A stretch of 64,000 nt of DNA from [Pseudopropionibacterium] massiliense (lineage in GTDB: Bacteria > Actinomycetota > Actinomycetes > Propionibacteriales > Propionibacteriaceae), in contig NZ_LR027842.1 of assembly GCF_900607225.1 (NCBI RefSeq), positions 1,268,865 through 1,332,864 on the forward strand. Reading direction: 5' to 3'. Below, piece by piece: positions 30,568 to 38,620 of the stretch. The translations under genes were made by a program, and so were the position numbers. Under the pieces are notes generated by a model that was given only the letters and a program-made list of their open reading frames with translations, did no database searches and was not told where the DNA came from. Every line of letters begins with the position of its first letter. Position 1 is the first letter of the stretch.

Positions 30568-30920
30568 GGTGATGAGGTTGACCGTGGTGCCATGGGGACG
30601 TGGTGACAGGGCTTGCCCGGGAAGGGGTGGTGAATGTGAATAATCTTCCAGCTTTCCCTCGGGTATCGCGGAGAGTCGTGAAGGCTTGTCCGCAGCAACA
30701 GCCTGTCGGGAGAATAGCAACCGTCCGTGCCATTACGCCCGAGTCGCGGGAATTGGGTGATTGCCCGTCGCCCGATCAAGAGCGAGGGCAGGGTGACATT
30801 CTCCTGCTTCATCTCGGCGTGGGCGGGTGAGCGGACCGAGTGCGCGAGAAATGCCAACAGGCGAGAGTCGGAGATACGATGCCGATACAACAGATTCGCC
30901 GAGAAAGGCATGGGGGAAGG

Positions 30921-31379
30921 ATGTCTGGCGTGAAAACTGCTTGGTACAAGACGCGCTGGGGAGTTGCCGCATTTGCGGGTGTCGTGGGTATCGTCCTTGG
31001 GAACGGGATGGCAGGGAACAACAAGGAGTACGCAGCGGTGCCGGCTTCCTACACGACCGTTTCCGTGACTCCAGCACCCGTGGTGGAGACCATCATGGCC
31101 ACCGTTACGGAGACGGCAACGGCGACGGAAACAGCCACCGTCACTGCCACGGAGACGATTGCGGTGACGGAGACCGCGCAACCTGCTGCATCCGTCCCCG
31201 CCACCGAGGAGCAAAAGGAATCAACGGGCGGTGATGGGAGCGCGGATCCTCGAGAAAGCGCTTATTACAGCTCATGCAAGGAGGCCAAGAAGGCTGGGGC
31301 CGCTCCGCTTCGTGTGGGTGATCCTGGATACCGAGCGGGACTCGACCGGGATGGTGACGGGATCGCCTGCGAGAAATAG
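30921..31379 (+). CDS. Secreted or membrane-anchored excalibur calcium-binding domain protein
   Basis: About 152 residues. An N-terminal basic segment and one hydrophobic helix (WGVAAFAGVVGIVLG) act as signal or anchor. A Thr/Glu-rich linker with repeated TET/TAT units follows, then a C-terminal excalibur domain of about 38 residues with conserved cysteines (YYSSCKEAKKAG ... GIACEK) and the calcium-type loop DRDGDG. The start is uncertain: ATG 30879 (GGAG 6 bases upstream), ATG 30921, or GTG 30930 (GGGGGAAGG 9 bases upstream) are in frame. Likely cell-surface exposed; function unknown. It is followed by a strong hairpin. Confidence 0.8.
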   Translation: MSGVKTAWYKTRWGVAAFAGVVGIVLGNGMAGNNKEYAAVPASYTTVSVTPAPVVETIMATVTETATATETATVTATETIAVTETAQPAASVPATEEQKESTGGDGSADPRESAYYSSCKEAKKAGAAPLRVGDPGYRAGLDRDGDGIACEK

Positions 31380-31386
31380 GGAGATG

Positions 31387-31410
31387 GGGGGTGCCCCGAG
31401 GGGCACCCCC
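31387..31410. terminator. Hairpin terminator between convergent genes
   Basis: GGGGGTGCCCC and its exact complement form a stem of 10-11 bp closed by a CGAG tetraloop, in the 37-bp gap between the excalibur gene and the end of araB. There is no U-tract, but position and symmetry suit a bidirectional terminator. Confidence 0.7.
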
Positions 31411-31416
31411 GGACTC

Positions 31417-33084
31417 TCATCCAGCTGACTTCGCCACCAGGATTTCCCTGCGGCGGGCCTTGAGGCGGTGCATCACGTCGTTTCCGCCCGTGCCGAAGTG
31501 GTCGTGCAGTCTGCGGTACTCGCGGTACAGGTCGTCGTAGGCCGCGACGTTCTCCGGGACCGGGGTGAAGACGGTCTCCGGGGTGGTCTCCCGATGGGCC
31601 ATGACCGGGGCCGCCTCCCGCACATCGGCGTACTCGCCCGCCGCGACGGCCGCGTAGATCGCCGATCCGTGGGCTCCCGAGGCCACCGAGGGACAGACCG
31701 CCAACGGCAGGTTGGTCACGTCCGCGTAGATCTGCATGAGCAGCGGGTTCTTCACCAGCCCGCCCGCCACCACCAGGTCCTTCACCTCGATGCCCGCGTC
31801 CCGGAACGCCTCGATGATCACCCGGGTGCCGAAGGCCGTCGACTCCAGCAGCGCCCGGTACTGGTCCTCCGGGGTGGTGGTCAGCGTCGTGCCGAGCATG
31901 AGCCCCGTCAGCTCCGTGTCGTCCAGGATCGAACGGTTCCCGGAGTGCCAGTCGAGGGCCAGCAGACCGTGCTCGCCCACCCGCTGGTCCGCCGCCAGTT
32001 CGGTGAGGTACTCGTGCACCCCGACCCCCCGGGCCGCCGCCGCCTCGACGTGCGACGGCGGGACGCAGTGGTCGACGAACCAGCCGAAGATGTCTCCCAC
32101 CCCGGCCTGCCCGGCCTCGTAACCCCACAGGCCCTTGACGATCCCGTCCGGCACGATGCCGCCGATCCCCGGGACCTCACCGAAGCTCTCCGAGGTCATC
32201 ATGTGGCACGTCGAGGTGCCCATGATCAGGGTGAGCTGCCCGGGTTCGCAGGCGTTCGCGGCGGGCACCGTCGCGTGGGCGTCGATGTTCGCGGCCGCTA
32301 CGGCGATGCCCTCCGGCAGGCCCGTCAACGCCGCGGCCTTCGCCGTCAACGACCCGACCCGCTCGCCGGGACGCGCCACCGGGTGCGGAACCAGCTCCAG
32401 CAGGCGGGAGAACCCCGGGGCCATCGCCTCCAGGACCTCCGCGGACGGGCGCGAACCGTCGACGAAGTTGCCCTTGTAGCCCGCCATCGACATGGAGGCC
32501 GTCATCTCGCCCGTGAGGAGCTGGATGACCCAGTCCCCCGCCTCGACGAAGTGACTGGCCGCGTCCCAGACCTCCCGATCCTCCTCGAACAGGGCCAGGG
32601 CCTTGGCCAGCTGCCAGTCCGCCGAGACCTCGCCGCCGTACCGGGCGAGGGTTTCCGGGGCCAGCTCGGCCAGGACCTCGTTCACGACCTTCCCCTGCCG
32701 CTGGGAGGCGTGGTGCTTCCACAGCTTCACGTAGGCGTGGGGACGCTTCTCGAACTCCGGCCGCTCGCACAGCGGCCGGTAGGCCTCGTCGGTGGGGAAG
32801 ACCGTGCAGGAGGTGAAGTCGATGGCCATCCCGACGACGTTCTCAGCCGCCACCCCGGAGGCCGCCAGGGCCTCCGGAACCGCCCTGCCCAGGACCTCGA
32901 CGTAGTCGGCCGGCACCTGCAACGCCCAGTCGGGGGGAAGTGGCTGGCCCGCGAGTTCCCGGTCGATCACCCCGTGCGGGTAGGCGTGCTCGGCGCTTCC
33001 GAGGATCCTCCCGTCGGTCACGGACACCACGACGGCACGTCCCGAAAGAGTGCCGAAGTCGATTCCCACAACTGCCTTGCTCAT
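31417..33084 (-). CDS. araB: AraB-like ribulokinase (FGGY carbohydrate kinase)
   Basis: A 555-residue FGGY-family kinase closest in appearance to L-ribulokinase: it begins AVVGIDFGTLSGRAVVV with the phosphate-1 motif, has GGIVPDGIVKGLWGYEAGQ in the middle, and the FGGY signature region DLVVAGGLVKNPLLMQIYADV near residue 440. Ribulokinases phosphorylate L- or D-ribulose and some polyols. It is the last gene of a six-gene operon, 23 bp after araM. L-arabinose isomerase (araA) and ribulose-5-phosphate epimerase (araD) are absent, so arabinose use cannot be assumed and the true substrate is open. Confidence 0.85.
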   Translation of the reverse strand: MSKAVVGIDFGTLSGRAVVVSVTDGRILGSAEHAYPHGVIDRELAGQPLPPDWALQVPADYVEVLGRAVPEALAASGVAAENVVGMAIDFTSCTVFPTDEAYRPLCERPEFEKRPHAYVKLWKHHASQRQGKVVNEVLAELAPETLARYGGEVSADWQLAKALALFEEDREVWDAASHFVEAGDWVIQLLTGEMTASMSMAGYKGNFVDGSRPSAEVLEAMAPGFSRLLELVPHPVARPGERVGSLTAKAAALTGLPEGIAVAAANIDAHATVPAANACEPGQLTLIMGTSTCHMMTSESFGEVPGIGGIVPDGIVKGLWGYEAGQAGVGDIFGWFVDHCVPPSHVEAAAARGVGVHEYLTELAADQRVGEHGLLALDWHSGNRSILDDTELTGLMLGTTLTTTPEDQYRALLESTAFGTRVIIEAFRDAGIEVKDLVVAGGLVKNPLLMQIYADVTNLPLAVCPSVASGAHGSAIYAAVAAGEYADVREAAPVMAHRETTPETVFTPVPENVAAYDDLYREYRRLHDHFGTGGNDVMHRLKARRREILVAKSAG

Positions 33085-33107
33085 GGCGTCTTCTCCATCT
33101 TTCCTGC

Positions 33108-34469
33108 TCAGTGCCCCGGGGCCTGGCGACCCCAGAAACCATCGGGTGCGAACAATTCCTCCACCAGCTCACCCAGGAGATTGGTCTCCAGGGCGAGATC
33201 GAGGACGGTGTAGCGCTTGCGGATCATCTGGGCCCGGACATGGGTGTCGCGGAACCGATCCCAGCCCAGGCCGATGTCCTGCGGATGGACCGGGGCACCC
33301 ACCGCGCGCAGCATCCCCTGCAGTTCGGCGGCGGGCAGCAACTGCTCCCGCAGCCTCACCGACAGCTCCGGCCACACCGATACCAGCAACTCCAGGCGGG
33401 TCCGCAGCTGCTCGGGCGGAAGCCACTTGGCGAGCGCCTGCACGACGGTCTCCTCGACCAGCCGGGGATCGGGATGGAGCCGCCGAACCCTGGCCTCCAT
33501 CTCCTCCCGTGTGGGCCAGGCGGCGACAGCAGCGTCGATGTCCAGCTCGGCGAGCTCCCGCTCCAACAGCCGCTCGTAGAGGGCCGCGATCGCCACCGTG
33601 CCGATACCGACCTTGAAACCGTGGGACAGGCGCCTGGGGGTGATGTCCACACCGTGCCCCTCCATCTCCCACAGGTGGCTGAACTGGTGCTCAGCCCCGG
33701 AGGCGGGGCGGCTCGACTGGTGGGCCTGCATGGCGAGCCCGCTCATCAGGAGCCCCTCGACGAGATCGCCCGTCGCGGAGATGTCACCGACGGCGAGTTC
33801 CGCGGGCCGTGAGACGGCGCCCCGCAGCGGACCCTGGACGAGTTCCCACACCCCCTGGTCGATGGCCTCGATCCCCAGAGCGTCGGAGAGGATCCAGTCT
33901 GCCCCGGCCGGGATCTTGCCCAGCAGGTCGCCGTAACCGGAGGCCGTCATCACCTGCGGCGCGGCGGCCATCACGGTCAGGTCGGCGACGCAGCCACACG
34001 GGGCCGGGCAGCTCAGCGTCTGTTTGAACCCATCGAGGGCGATCGAGGAACCGAAAGCGGTGTAGCCGTCCATGGAAGCCGCCGTGCCGACCACCAGGTA
34101 GGGCCTGCCCAGTTCCCCGGAGGCCCGTTTCGTGATGTCGTTGAGCGTGCCGGAGCCGACGGCCACGGCGATCGCATCCACCGGCGCCAGGGCATCCCTC
34201 AGGACCTCGCAGTTCTCGTACCTCGCGTACAGCTCGGGTTCCCCCGGGAAGACATGCGGATCCGCGAGCTCCACCCCCGCCGCCCCCAGGGAATCGGAGA
34301 CCCGTTTCCCGGCCAGCGCGAAGGTGCGTTCGTCGGCGACCACGATCGCCCGTGCCGTCCCGAACAGTTCCGTGAAGACCTGCCCGGTCCGGTCCACGGC
34401 TCCCTCGCCGATCACCACTGCCCTGGTGTCGGTGGCGTTGCGCAACGCCCGGGTGATGAGATCCGTCAT
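33108..34469 (-). CDS. araM: AraM-like sn-glycerol-1-phosphate (polyol-phosphate) dehydrogenase
   Basis: A 453-residue member of the iron-containing alcohol dehydrogenase fold, of the AraM/EgsA group. The NAD-binding region has VAVGSGTLNDITK and GTAASMDGYTA; metal ligands are suggested by SDALG, EHQFSHLWEM and LSHGFKVGIG. AraM of Bacillus interconverts glycerol 1-phosphate and dihydroxyacetone phosphate. Here, between two FGGY kinases, an oxidoreductase acting on a longer polyol phosphate is as likely. One base separates its start from the stop of the upstream kinase. Confidence 0.85.
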   Translation of the reverse strand: MTDLITRALRNATDTRAVVIGEGAVDRTGQVFTELFGTARAIVVADERTFALAGKRVSDSLGAAGVELADPHVFPGEPELYARYENCEVLRDALAPVDAIAVAVGSGTLNDITKRASGELGRPYLVVGTAASMDGYTAFGSSIALDGFKQTLSCPAPCGCVADLTVMAAAPQVMTASGYGDLLGKIPAGADWILSDALGIEAIDQGVWELVQGPLRGAVSRPAELAVGDISATGDLVEGLLMSGLAMQAHQSSRPASGAEHQFSHLWEMEGHGVDITPRRLSHGFKVGIGTVAIAALYERLLERELAELDIDAAVAAWPTREEMEARVRRLHPDPRLVEETVVQALAKWLPPEQLRTRLELLVSVWPELSVRLREQLLPAAELQGMLRAVGAPVHPQDIGLGWDRFRDTHVRAQMIRKRYTVLDLALETNLLGELVEELFAPDGFWGRQAPGH

Positions 34470-34470
34470 G

Positions 34471-36036
34471 TCAGCCCCGCTTCGCGTTCTCGCGGTCCAC
34501 CATGTCGTGGATCATGGACTGGAGCTGCGGGTAGGTGTTGGCGTAGGCGTCGACGAAGTACCGGTACTCCTCGTGTCGCTGCTGATCGGGCTCCAGCAGG
34601 TCGATCTCGTGGACCATCTCCCTCGCGGCGGTGCCGAGGTCGGGATGGAGGCCCGCCCCGACCGCCGCCAGCATGCAGGAACCCAGCACCACGGCGTCGC
34701 CGACCTCGGTCAGGGCGATCGGCACGCCGGTGACGTCGGCGTGCATCTGCATCCAGTCGCGGCTCTTGGTGGCGCCGCCCGCGGCGACGATCTTCTTCAC
34801 CTCGAAACCCGCCGCCGACATGGCGCGCAGGTTGTGTGCGGTGCCGTAGCACACCGATTCCTGGATGGCGCGGTAGATGTGGGCGGGGCCGTGGTGCAGG
34901 GACAGACCCCAGATCACCCCGCGGGCCTTCGAATCGGTGTACGGGGTGCGGTTGCCCTGGAAGTATTCGTTGATGATGAGGCCGTCGGAGCCGGGCGGCA
35001 GGTCCTTCGACTGCTTGTTGAGGATGTCGTAGACGTTGAGTCCGGTGACCTCCGCCGCCTGGATCAGGTCGCGGGCGAAGTTGTCCTTGAACCACTTCAG
35101 GACCGAACCGGTGGAGACCTGGCCGCCCTCGACGGTGTACTGGCCCTTGACCACGCCGTCGGTGTAGGCGCCGAAGAACCCCTTGCCGTGGATCGGTTTG
35201 TCGGTCTGCCCCGTCAGGACGTGGGAGGATCCGGTGATCAACGCCATCACCCCCGGGTCGACCACACCCAGCCCGATCTGCCCGGCCCAGGCGTCGGCCG
35301 GTCCTTGGGCGACGGGGGTGCCGGGGTGCAGGCCGAGGAGCTGCGCCGCGATCACCGACAGCTCACCGACCGGGGTGCCGAGATCGACCACCTTCTCCGG
35401 GATCTTGTCGAAGACGTCGCCGCATCCGATCGTTTCGTAGAAGTCGACGGGCCAGCCGCCGTGATCCCGGTTGTAGTACATGCGCAGCGCGGCCGAGTTG
35501 ATGTTCGTGGTCCACTCGCCGGTCAGCTTGTAGGTCACCCAGTCGGGGGCGTCGACCAGCCGGAAGGCGTCGTCGTAGGTGTCGCGTTCGTTCTCGCGCA
35601 GCCAGGCCGCCTTGAACGGGTACCACTCGGCGGTCGCCGGGGCGGTGCCCCGGCCGTTGTAGAGGCGCGCCACCGAATCCGACTTCTCCGCGCGGGCGGC
35701 CTGCTCGGTGGCGCGCACGTCCATCCACATGATGGCGGGACGGAGCGCCTCACCGCGTTTGTTCATGGCCACCACCGTCATGGTGGTGGCGTCGTAGGAG
35801 ATGCCCCGGATGGCGGAGGGGGAGACACCGGAGGCGGCGATCACCTTGCGGCACGAGGCCTGCAGCGCTTCCCACCACTCCTCCGGGTCCTGTTCGGCCC
35901 AGCCGGGGTGGGGGTGGGTGGTGCGGTACGCGGTGGCGGCGAAGGAAACCGGCCGGCCGGCCAGGTCGAAGATGGCGGCCCGCACGCTCTCAGTGCCGAA
36001 GTCGATGCCGAGGAGATATGTGTTGTCGGTCATCAT
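34471..36036 (-). CDS. FGGY-family carbohydrate kinase (polyol or ketose kinase, substrate unknown)
   Basis: About 521 residues with both FGGY actin-like domains: YLLGIDFGTESVRAAIFD at the start, the substrate-binding WMDVRATEQA, ITGSSHVLTG, and KKIVAAGGATKSRDWMQMHADV at the C-terminal signature. It differs clearly from the AraB-like protein two genes downstream, so the operon encodes two non-identical FGGY kinases. The chosen ATG (36036) overlaps the stop of the upstream phosphatase gene as ATGA, with GGAAGG just before it; the next codon is also ATG. Erythritol, ribitol, ribulose or similar compounds are candidates. Confidence 0.85.
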   Translation of the reverse strand: MMTDNTYLLGIDFGTESVRAAIFDLAGRPVSFAATAYRTTHPHPGWAEQDPEEWWEALQASCRKVIAASGVSPSAIRGISYDATTMTVVAMNKRGEALRPAIMWMDVRATEQAARAEKSDSVARLYNGRGTAPATAEWYPFKAAWLRENERDTYDDAFRLVDAPDWVTYKLTGEWTTNINSAALRMYYNRDHGGWPVDFYETIGCGDVFDKIPEKVVDLGTPVGELSVIAAQLLGLHPGTPVAQGPADAWAGQIGLGVVDPGVMALITGSSHVLTGQTDKPIHGKGFFGAYTDGVVKGQYTVEGGQVSTGSVLKWFKDNFARDLIQAAEVTGLNVYDILNKQSKDLPPGSDGLIINEYFQGNRTPYTDSKARGVIWGLSLHHGPAHIYRAIQESVCYGTAHNLRAMSAAGFEVKKIVAAGGATKSRDWMQMHADVTGVPIALTEVGDAVVLGSCMLAAVGAGLHPDLGTAAREMVHEIDLLEPDQQRHEEYRYFVDAYANTYPQLQSMIHDMVDRENAKRG

Positions 36037-36881
36037 TGGTCCTTCCAGTTTGTTTCGGTCCAACCGAGCTCGTCCCACAGGCGCTGGGGGATGAGCCGGT
36101 CGACGCGGTCGAGTACATAGGTGGGTTCGTGGTCCTCGTCGAGGGCGGCGACGTCGTCAGTGGTCGTTTCGCCCGTGAGCACCAGGCAGGAGGCCATTCC
36201 GGTGTCGAGGGCCATCTGGATGTCGGTGTGGAGGCGGTCGCCGACCATGACGCAGTCGGCGGGATCCACGTCGAGTCCCTGGAGGGCCTCCGTCAGCATG
36301 ATGGGGGAGGGTTTGCCCAGGTTCGCCACCGACCTCACGCCGGTGCAGGCCTCGATTGCTGCGGTGATCGCAGCACAGTCCGGTTCCCCGCGGCCACCCG
36401 GGAACGGGCAGAACCGGTCCGGGTTGGTCTGGATGAGGATGGCGCGCCGGTGGAACCAGATTGCGTCGAAGGCGATCTGGAGCTTGGAGTAGTCGAAGGT
36501 GCGGTCGTAGGAGGCTATGACGATGTCGATCCGTTCGGGATCGTCACTCAACCGGAACCCGGCCTCGGTGAGAGCCCTTTTCAGCGGTTCCTCACCCACC
36601 ACGAACAGCGTGGCGTCCGGATGGTGTTCCCGCAACCAGCGGGTGGTGGTGACCACCGTGTTCGCGATGTCCGAGATGTCGGTGGGCAGTCCCAGCCGGG
36701 TCAGTTTCTCGACGTACTGCCGCGGATCCTTCGTCGGGTTGTTCGACAGGAAACGCACCGGGATTCCGCGGCGGCGCAGTTCCCCGATCAACCGGGCCGC
36801 ACCTGGCAGCAGGTGATCACCCAGATAGATGGTTCCGTCCAGGTCGAAGACGTAGGCCTGGTGCAGCTCGGTCGGGAGCAT
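36033..36881 (-). CDS. HAD-IIA sugar phosphatase (NagD/AraL type)
   Basis: 282 residues with the nucleophile motif FDLDGTIYLG, FLSNNPTKDP (motif II), and NLGKPSPIM and MVGDRLHTDIQMA (motifs III and IV). AraL in the Bacillus arabinose operon belongs to the same group and removes phosphate from accumulated sugar phosphates, so a detoxifying or proofreading role in this operon is reasonable. AGGAGG precedes the ATG and overlaps the stop of the upstream membrane protein. The stop overlaps the kinase start. Confidence 0.88.
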   Translation of the reverse strand: MLPTELHQAYVFDLDGTIYLGDHLLPGAARLIGELRRRGIPVRFLSNNPTKDPRQYVEKLTRLGLPTDISDIANTVVTTTRWLREHHPDATLFVVGEEPLKRALTEAGFRLSDDPERIDIVIASYDRTFDYSKLQIAFDAIWFHRRAILIQTNPDRFCPFPGGRGEPDCAAITAAIEACTGVRSVANLGKPSPIMLTEALQGLDVDPADCVMVGDRLHTDIQMALDTGMASCLVLTGETTTDDVAALDEDHEPTYVLDRVDRLIPQRLWDELGWTETNWKDQ

Positions 36882-36893
36882 CGAGGATTCCTC

Positions 36894-38000
36894 CTAGAAC
36901 AGTGGTGCGGCGATGTTGGCCAGGGAGACGATGACGGTGTTGGCGATCCAGATGGCGGCTGCCGGGGGATCGAAGTGCGTGTTGCCCCTGTTGTAGAACA
37001 ACCGTGCCTGGAACTCCGCCAGCCAGGCCGCGAGCATGCCGACCGTCACCGAGACCAGCAGTGCGACGATGGACATCATGATGAGCTGACCCTTGGCGCT
37101 CTCGCTCAGCATCCCGTAGGAGGCGTGGCTCGGGTCGAACAGCGAGGCCAGCGAGACCTTGTTGGAACTCAGCTTGTCCCAGAAATCGGTTCCGGACAGC
37201 CCCTCGACCAGGTTGTCGGCGAGAACCGGCAGGAAGGCGACCGCAGCCAGGCCTGCGCTGATGGTGATGTGGTGGGTCACCGGCATCTGCGCACCGAGAA
37301 TCAGGAACATCACACAGACCGCGGAGATCGCGAAGGTGAAGGTCTGTGCGTTGCCGGTGGCGGCCAGGCCGGGGAAGGCCAGCGCGATGAACAGTGTCGC
37401 GCCGCCCGCCAGGAGACCGAACATGGCCCCGAGCGAGAGGTACTGGCCCGCCTTCTCCTGGTAACGCAGCCACGCGGCGTCCTCTCGCGGAGCGATCCTG
37501 CCGAGGAAGGACGGGGAATCGTTGTACTTCTCCGGATTGAGGAACGACCCCTTCGCGACGATGCGTGCGACCACGGCCGACAGCACGACGGTCAGGGCCA
37601 CGGAGTCGGTGTGGGTGCCGAACCACGGGATCTTGGTGACGAGGTTCTGGACGACGTATCCGAGGACCCCGAACGCGGCGCCCACCCAGAGCACATCGGG
37701 TTTGCCCAGGCGCGCCAGGGGACTGGTGGCGTCCTTGCCGTCGGCGTATCCGCGGCGACCCGCGTAGGCAGCCGCACCAACTCCACCCGCAAAGGCGACG
37801 TGGGGGCCGACGAAGGGCCCGAAGGCCAGATAGGTGAAACCTGCCGTCGAGTCGGTTCCGAGATAGATGCCGAACGAGGTCAGCACCGTGATGCCGGTGA
37901 TGGCGAATGCGAAGTTGCCGCCGATCGCGGCACCGAAGAAGCCGCCGGCGATGGCGACCACGAGACCGAGAAGGTAGCTGGCAGTTCCGGGATCGAACAT
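36894..38000 (-). CDS. Polytopic membrane protein, putative transporter of the operon
   Basis: 368 residues, mostly hydrophobic, with roughly nine or ten predicted membrane helices and Gly-rich loops (GGFFGAAIGGNFAFAITGI, GPFVGPHVAFAGGVGAAAY). I do not recognise a classical transporter family: there is no ABC, MFS or symporter signature, and no PTS IIA/IIB partner is present. Because it is the only membrane protein in the operon, 24 bp after the isomerase gene and 12 bp before the phosphatase, substrate uptake is the natural hypothesis. AAGGAA precedes the ATG. Confidence 0.75.
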   Translation of the reverse strand: MFDPGTASYLLGLVVAIAGGFFGAAIGGNFAFAITGITVLTSFGIYLGTDSTAGFTYLAFGPFVGPHVAFAGGVGAAAYAGRRGYADGKDATSPLARLGKPDVLWVGAAFGVLGYVVQNLVTKIPWFGTHTDSVALTVVLSAVVARIVAKGSFLNPEKYNDSPSFLGRIAPREDAAWLRYQEKAGQYLSLGAMFGLLAGGATLFIALAFPGLAATGNAQTFTFAISAVCVMFLILGAQMPVTHHITISAGLAAVAFLPVLADNLVEGLSGTDFWDKLSSNKVSLASLFDPSHASYGMLSESAKGQLIMMSIVALLVSVTVGMLAAWLAEFQARLFYNRGNTHFDPPAAAIWIANTVIVSLANIAAPLF

Positions 38001-38024
38001 CGTTGTTCCTTGCGATTCGTGGGG

Positions 38025-38486
38025 TCAGCGGGGGTCCGGTTCGTAGGAACGGATGGCGGCCACCTTGGGGCCGGAGGAGGAGCCGGGGTCGAAGGTGTAG
38101 CCGAGCCATTCACGCACCAGCCGGCGGGCCAGCTGGAGGCCGATCACGCGCTCACCGAGGGTCAGGACCTGGGCGTCGTTGGACAGCACCAGCCGCTCCA
38201 CGGAGAAACTGTCGTGGGCCACCGAGGCGCGGATGCCGGGAACCTTGTTGGCCGCTATCGCCATGCCCATTCCCGTGCCGCACACCAGCAGGGCCCGGTC
38301 GGCCTCGCCGGCGGCGACCTTCCGCGCCGCCTCCACCGCAACGTGCGGGTAATCGATGTCCTCGCCAGGATGGACGCCCACGTCGATGACCTTCGTCACG
38401 CGCTCGTCTGCCTCCAGGTCGGCCTTCAGGGTCTCCTTGTAGTTCACTCCGGCGATGTCGGCGCCGACAACTATGGTCAGTCCCAT
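38025..38486 (-). CDS. RpiB/LacAB-family sugar-phosphate isomerase
   Basis: 153 residues. The catalytic cysteine motif VCGTGMGMAIAANK is intact. At the N terminus the usual Asp-His-Ala-Gly of ribose-5-phosphate isomerase B is replaced (GADIAGVNYKE), as in relatives that act on tetrulose phosphates or other sugars, so I do not call it rpiB. It probably performs the aldose-ketose step of the pathway encoded downstream. It is the first gene of the six-gene unit, with GAGGAG before the ATG and repeated GTGAAAAA elements in its promoter. Confidence 0.85.
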   Translation of the reverse strand: MGLTIVVGADIAGVNYKETLKADLEADERVTKVIDVGVHPGEDIDYPHVAVEAARKVAAGEADRALLVCGTGMGMAIAANKVPGIRASVAHDSFSVERLVLSNDAQVLTLGERVIGLQLARRLVREWLGYTFDPGSSSGPKVAAIRSYEPDPR

Positions 38487-38535
38487 GTCTCCTCAACTTC
38501 CTTGTTCCGGGGATGACCTGAAGAGTAACAGTGAT

Positions 38536-38574
38536 GTTGTGAAAAACACCATAGTTTCTGGTGAAAAATGGCAT
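38536..38574 (-). promoter_or_regulatory. Direct-repeat operator candidate upstream of the carbohydrate operon
   Basis: Two copies of GTGAAAAA (38539-38546 and 38561-38568) lie exactly 22 bp apart, about two helical turns, each followed by a matching CAT after six bases. CACCA (38547-38551) and TGGTG (38559-38563) add an inverted repeat between them. The site is in the 134-bp gap between the DeoR gene and the first operon gene, about 50-90 bp before its ATG. DeoR-family repressors often use such repeats; binding is inferred. Confidence 0.5.
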
Positions 38575-38620
38575 CGCGCCTAGTCAGTGCGGTGTGTCGT
38601 GCTGTTGTTCGGGCGTTGGG

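Larger units (their letters stand above)
30308..30920. other. Gene-poor 0.6-kb stretch between divergent genes
   Basis: No open frame here is convincing: the candidates are low-complexity and lack start signals. The stretch near 30380-30415 is AT-rich and probably holds the promoter of the minus-strand HTH gene. A diverged copy of the GGTTGAGCC/TCGAAACC element lies at 30454-30486, and a perfect 12-bp inverted repeat at 30489-30567. The remainder up to 30870 shows nothing I can name. It could be remnant mobile DNA. Confidence 0.5.

Noticed and set aside
30494-30733. Minus-strand 79-codon open frame as a transposase remnant
   Set aside because: The translation does not show a recognisable transposase motif and no target duplication or second inverted end beyond the 12-bp repeat could be found.
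31417-34469. Standard L-arabinose operon
   Set aside because: araB- and araM-like genes are present, but L-arabinose isomerase and ribulose-5-phosphate epimerase are missing and the partner genes differ.
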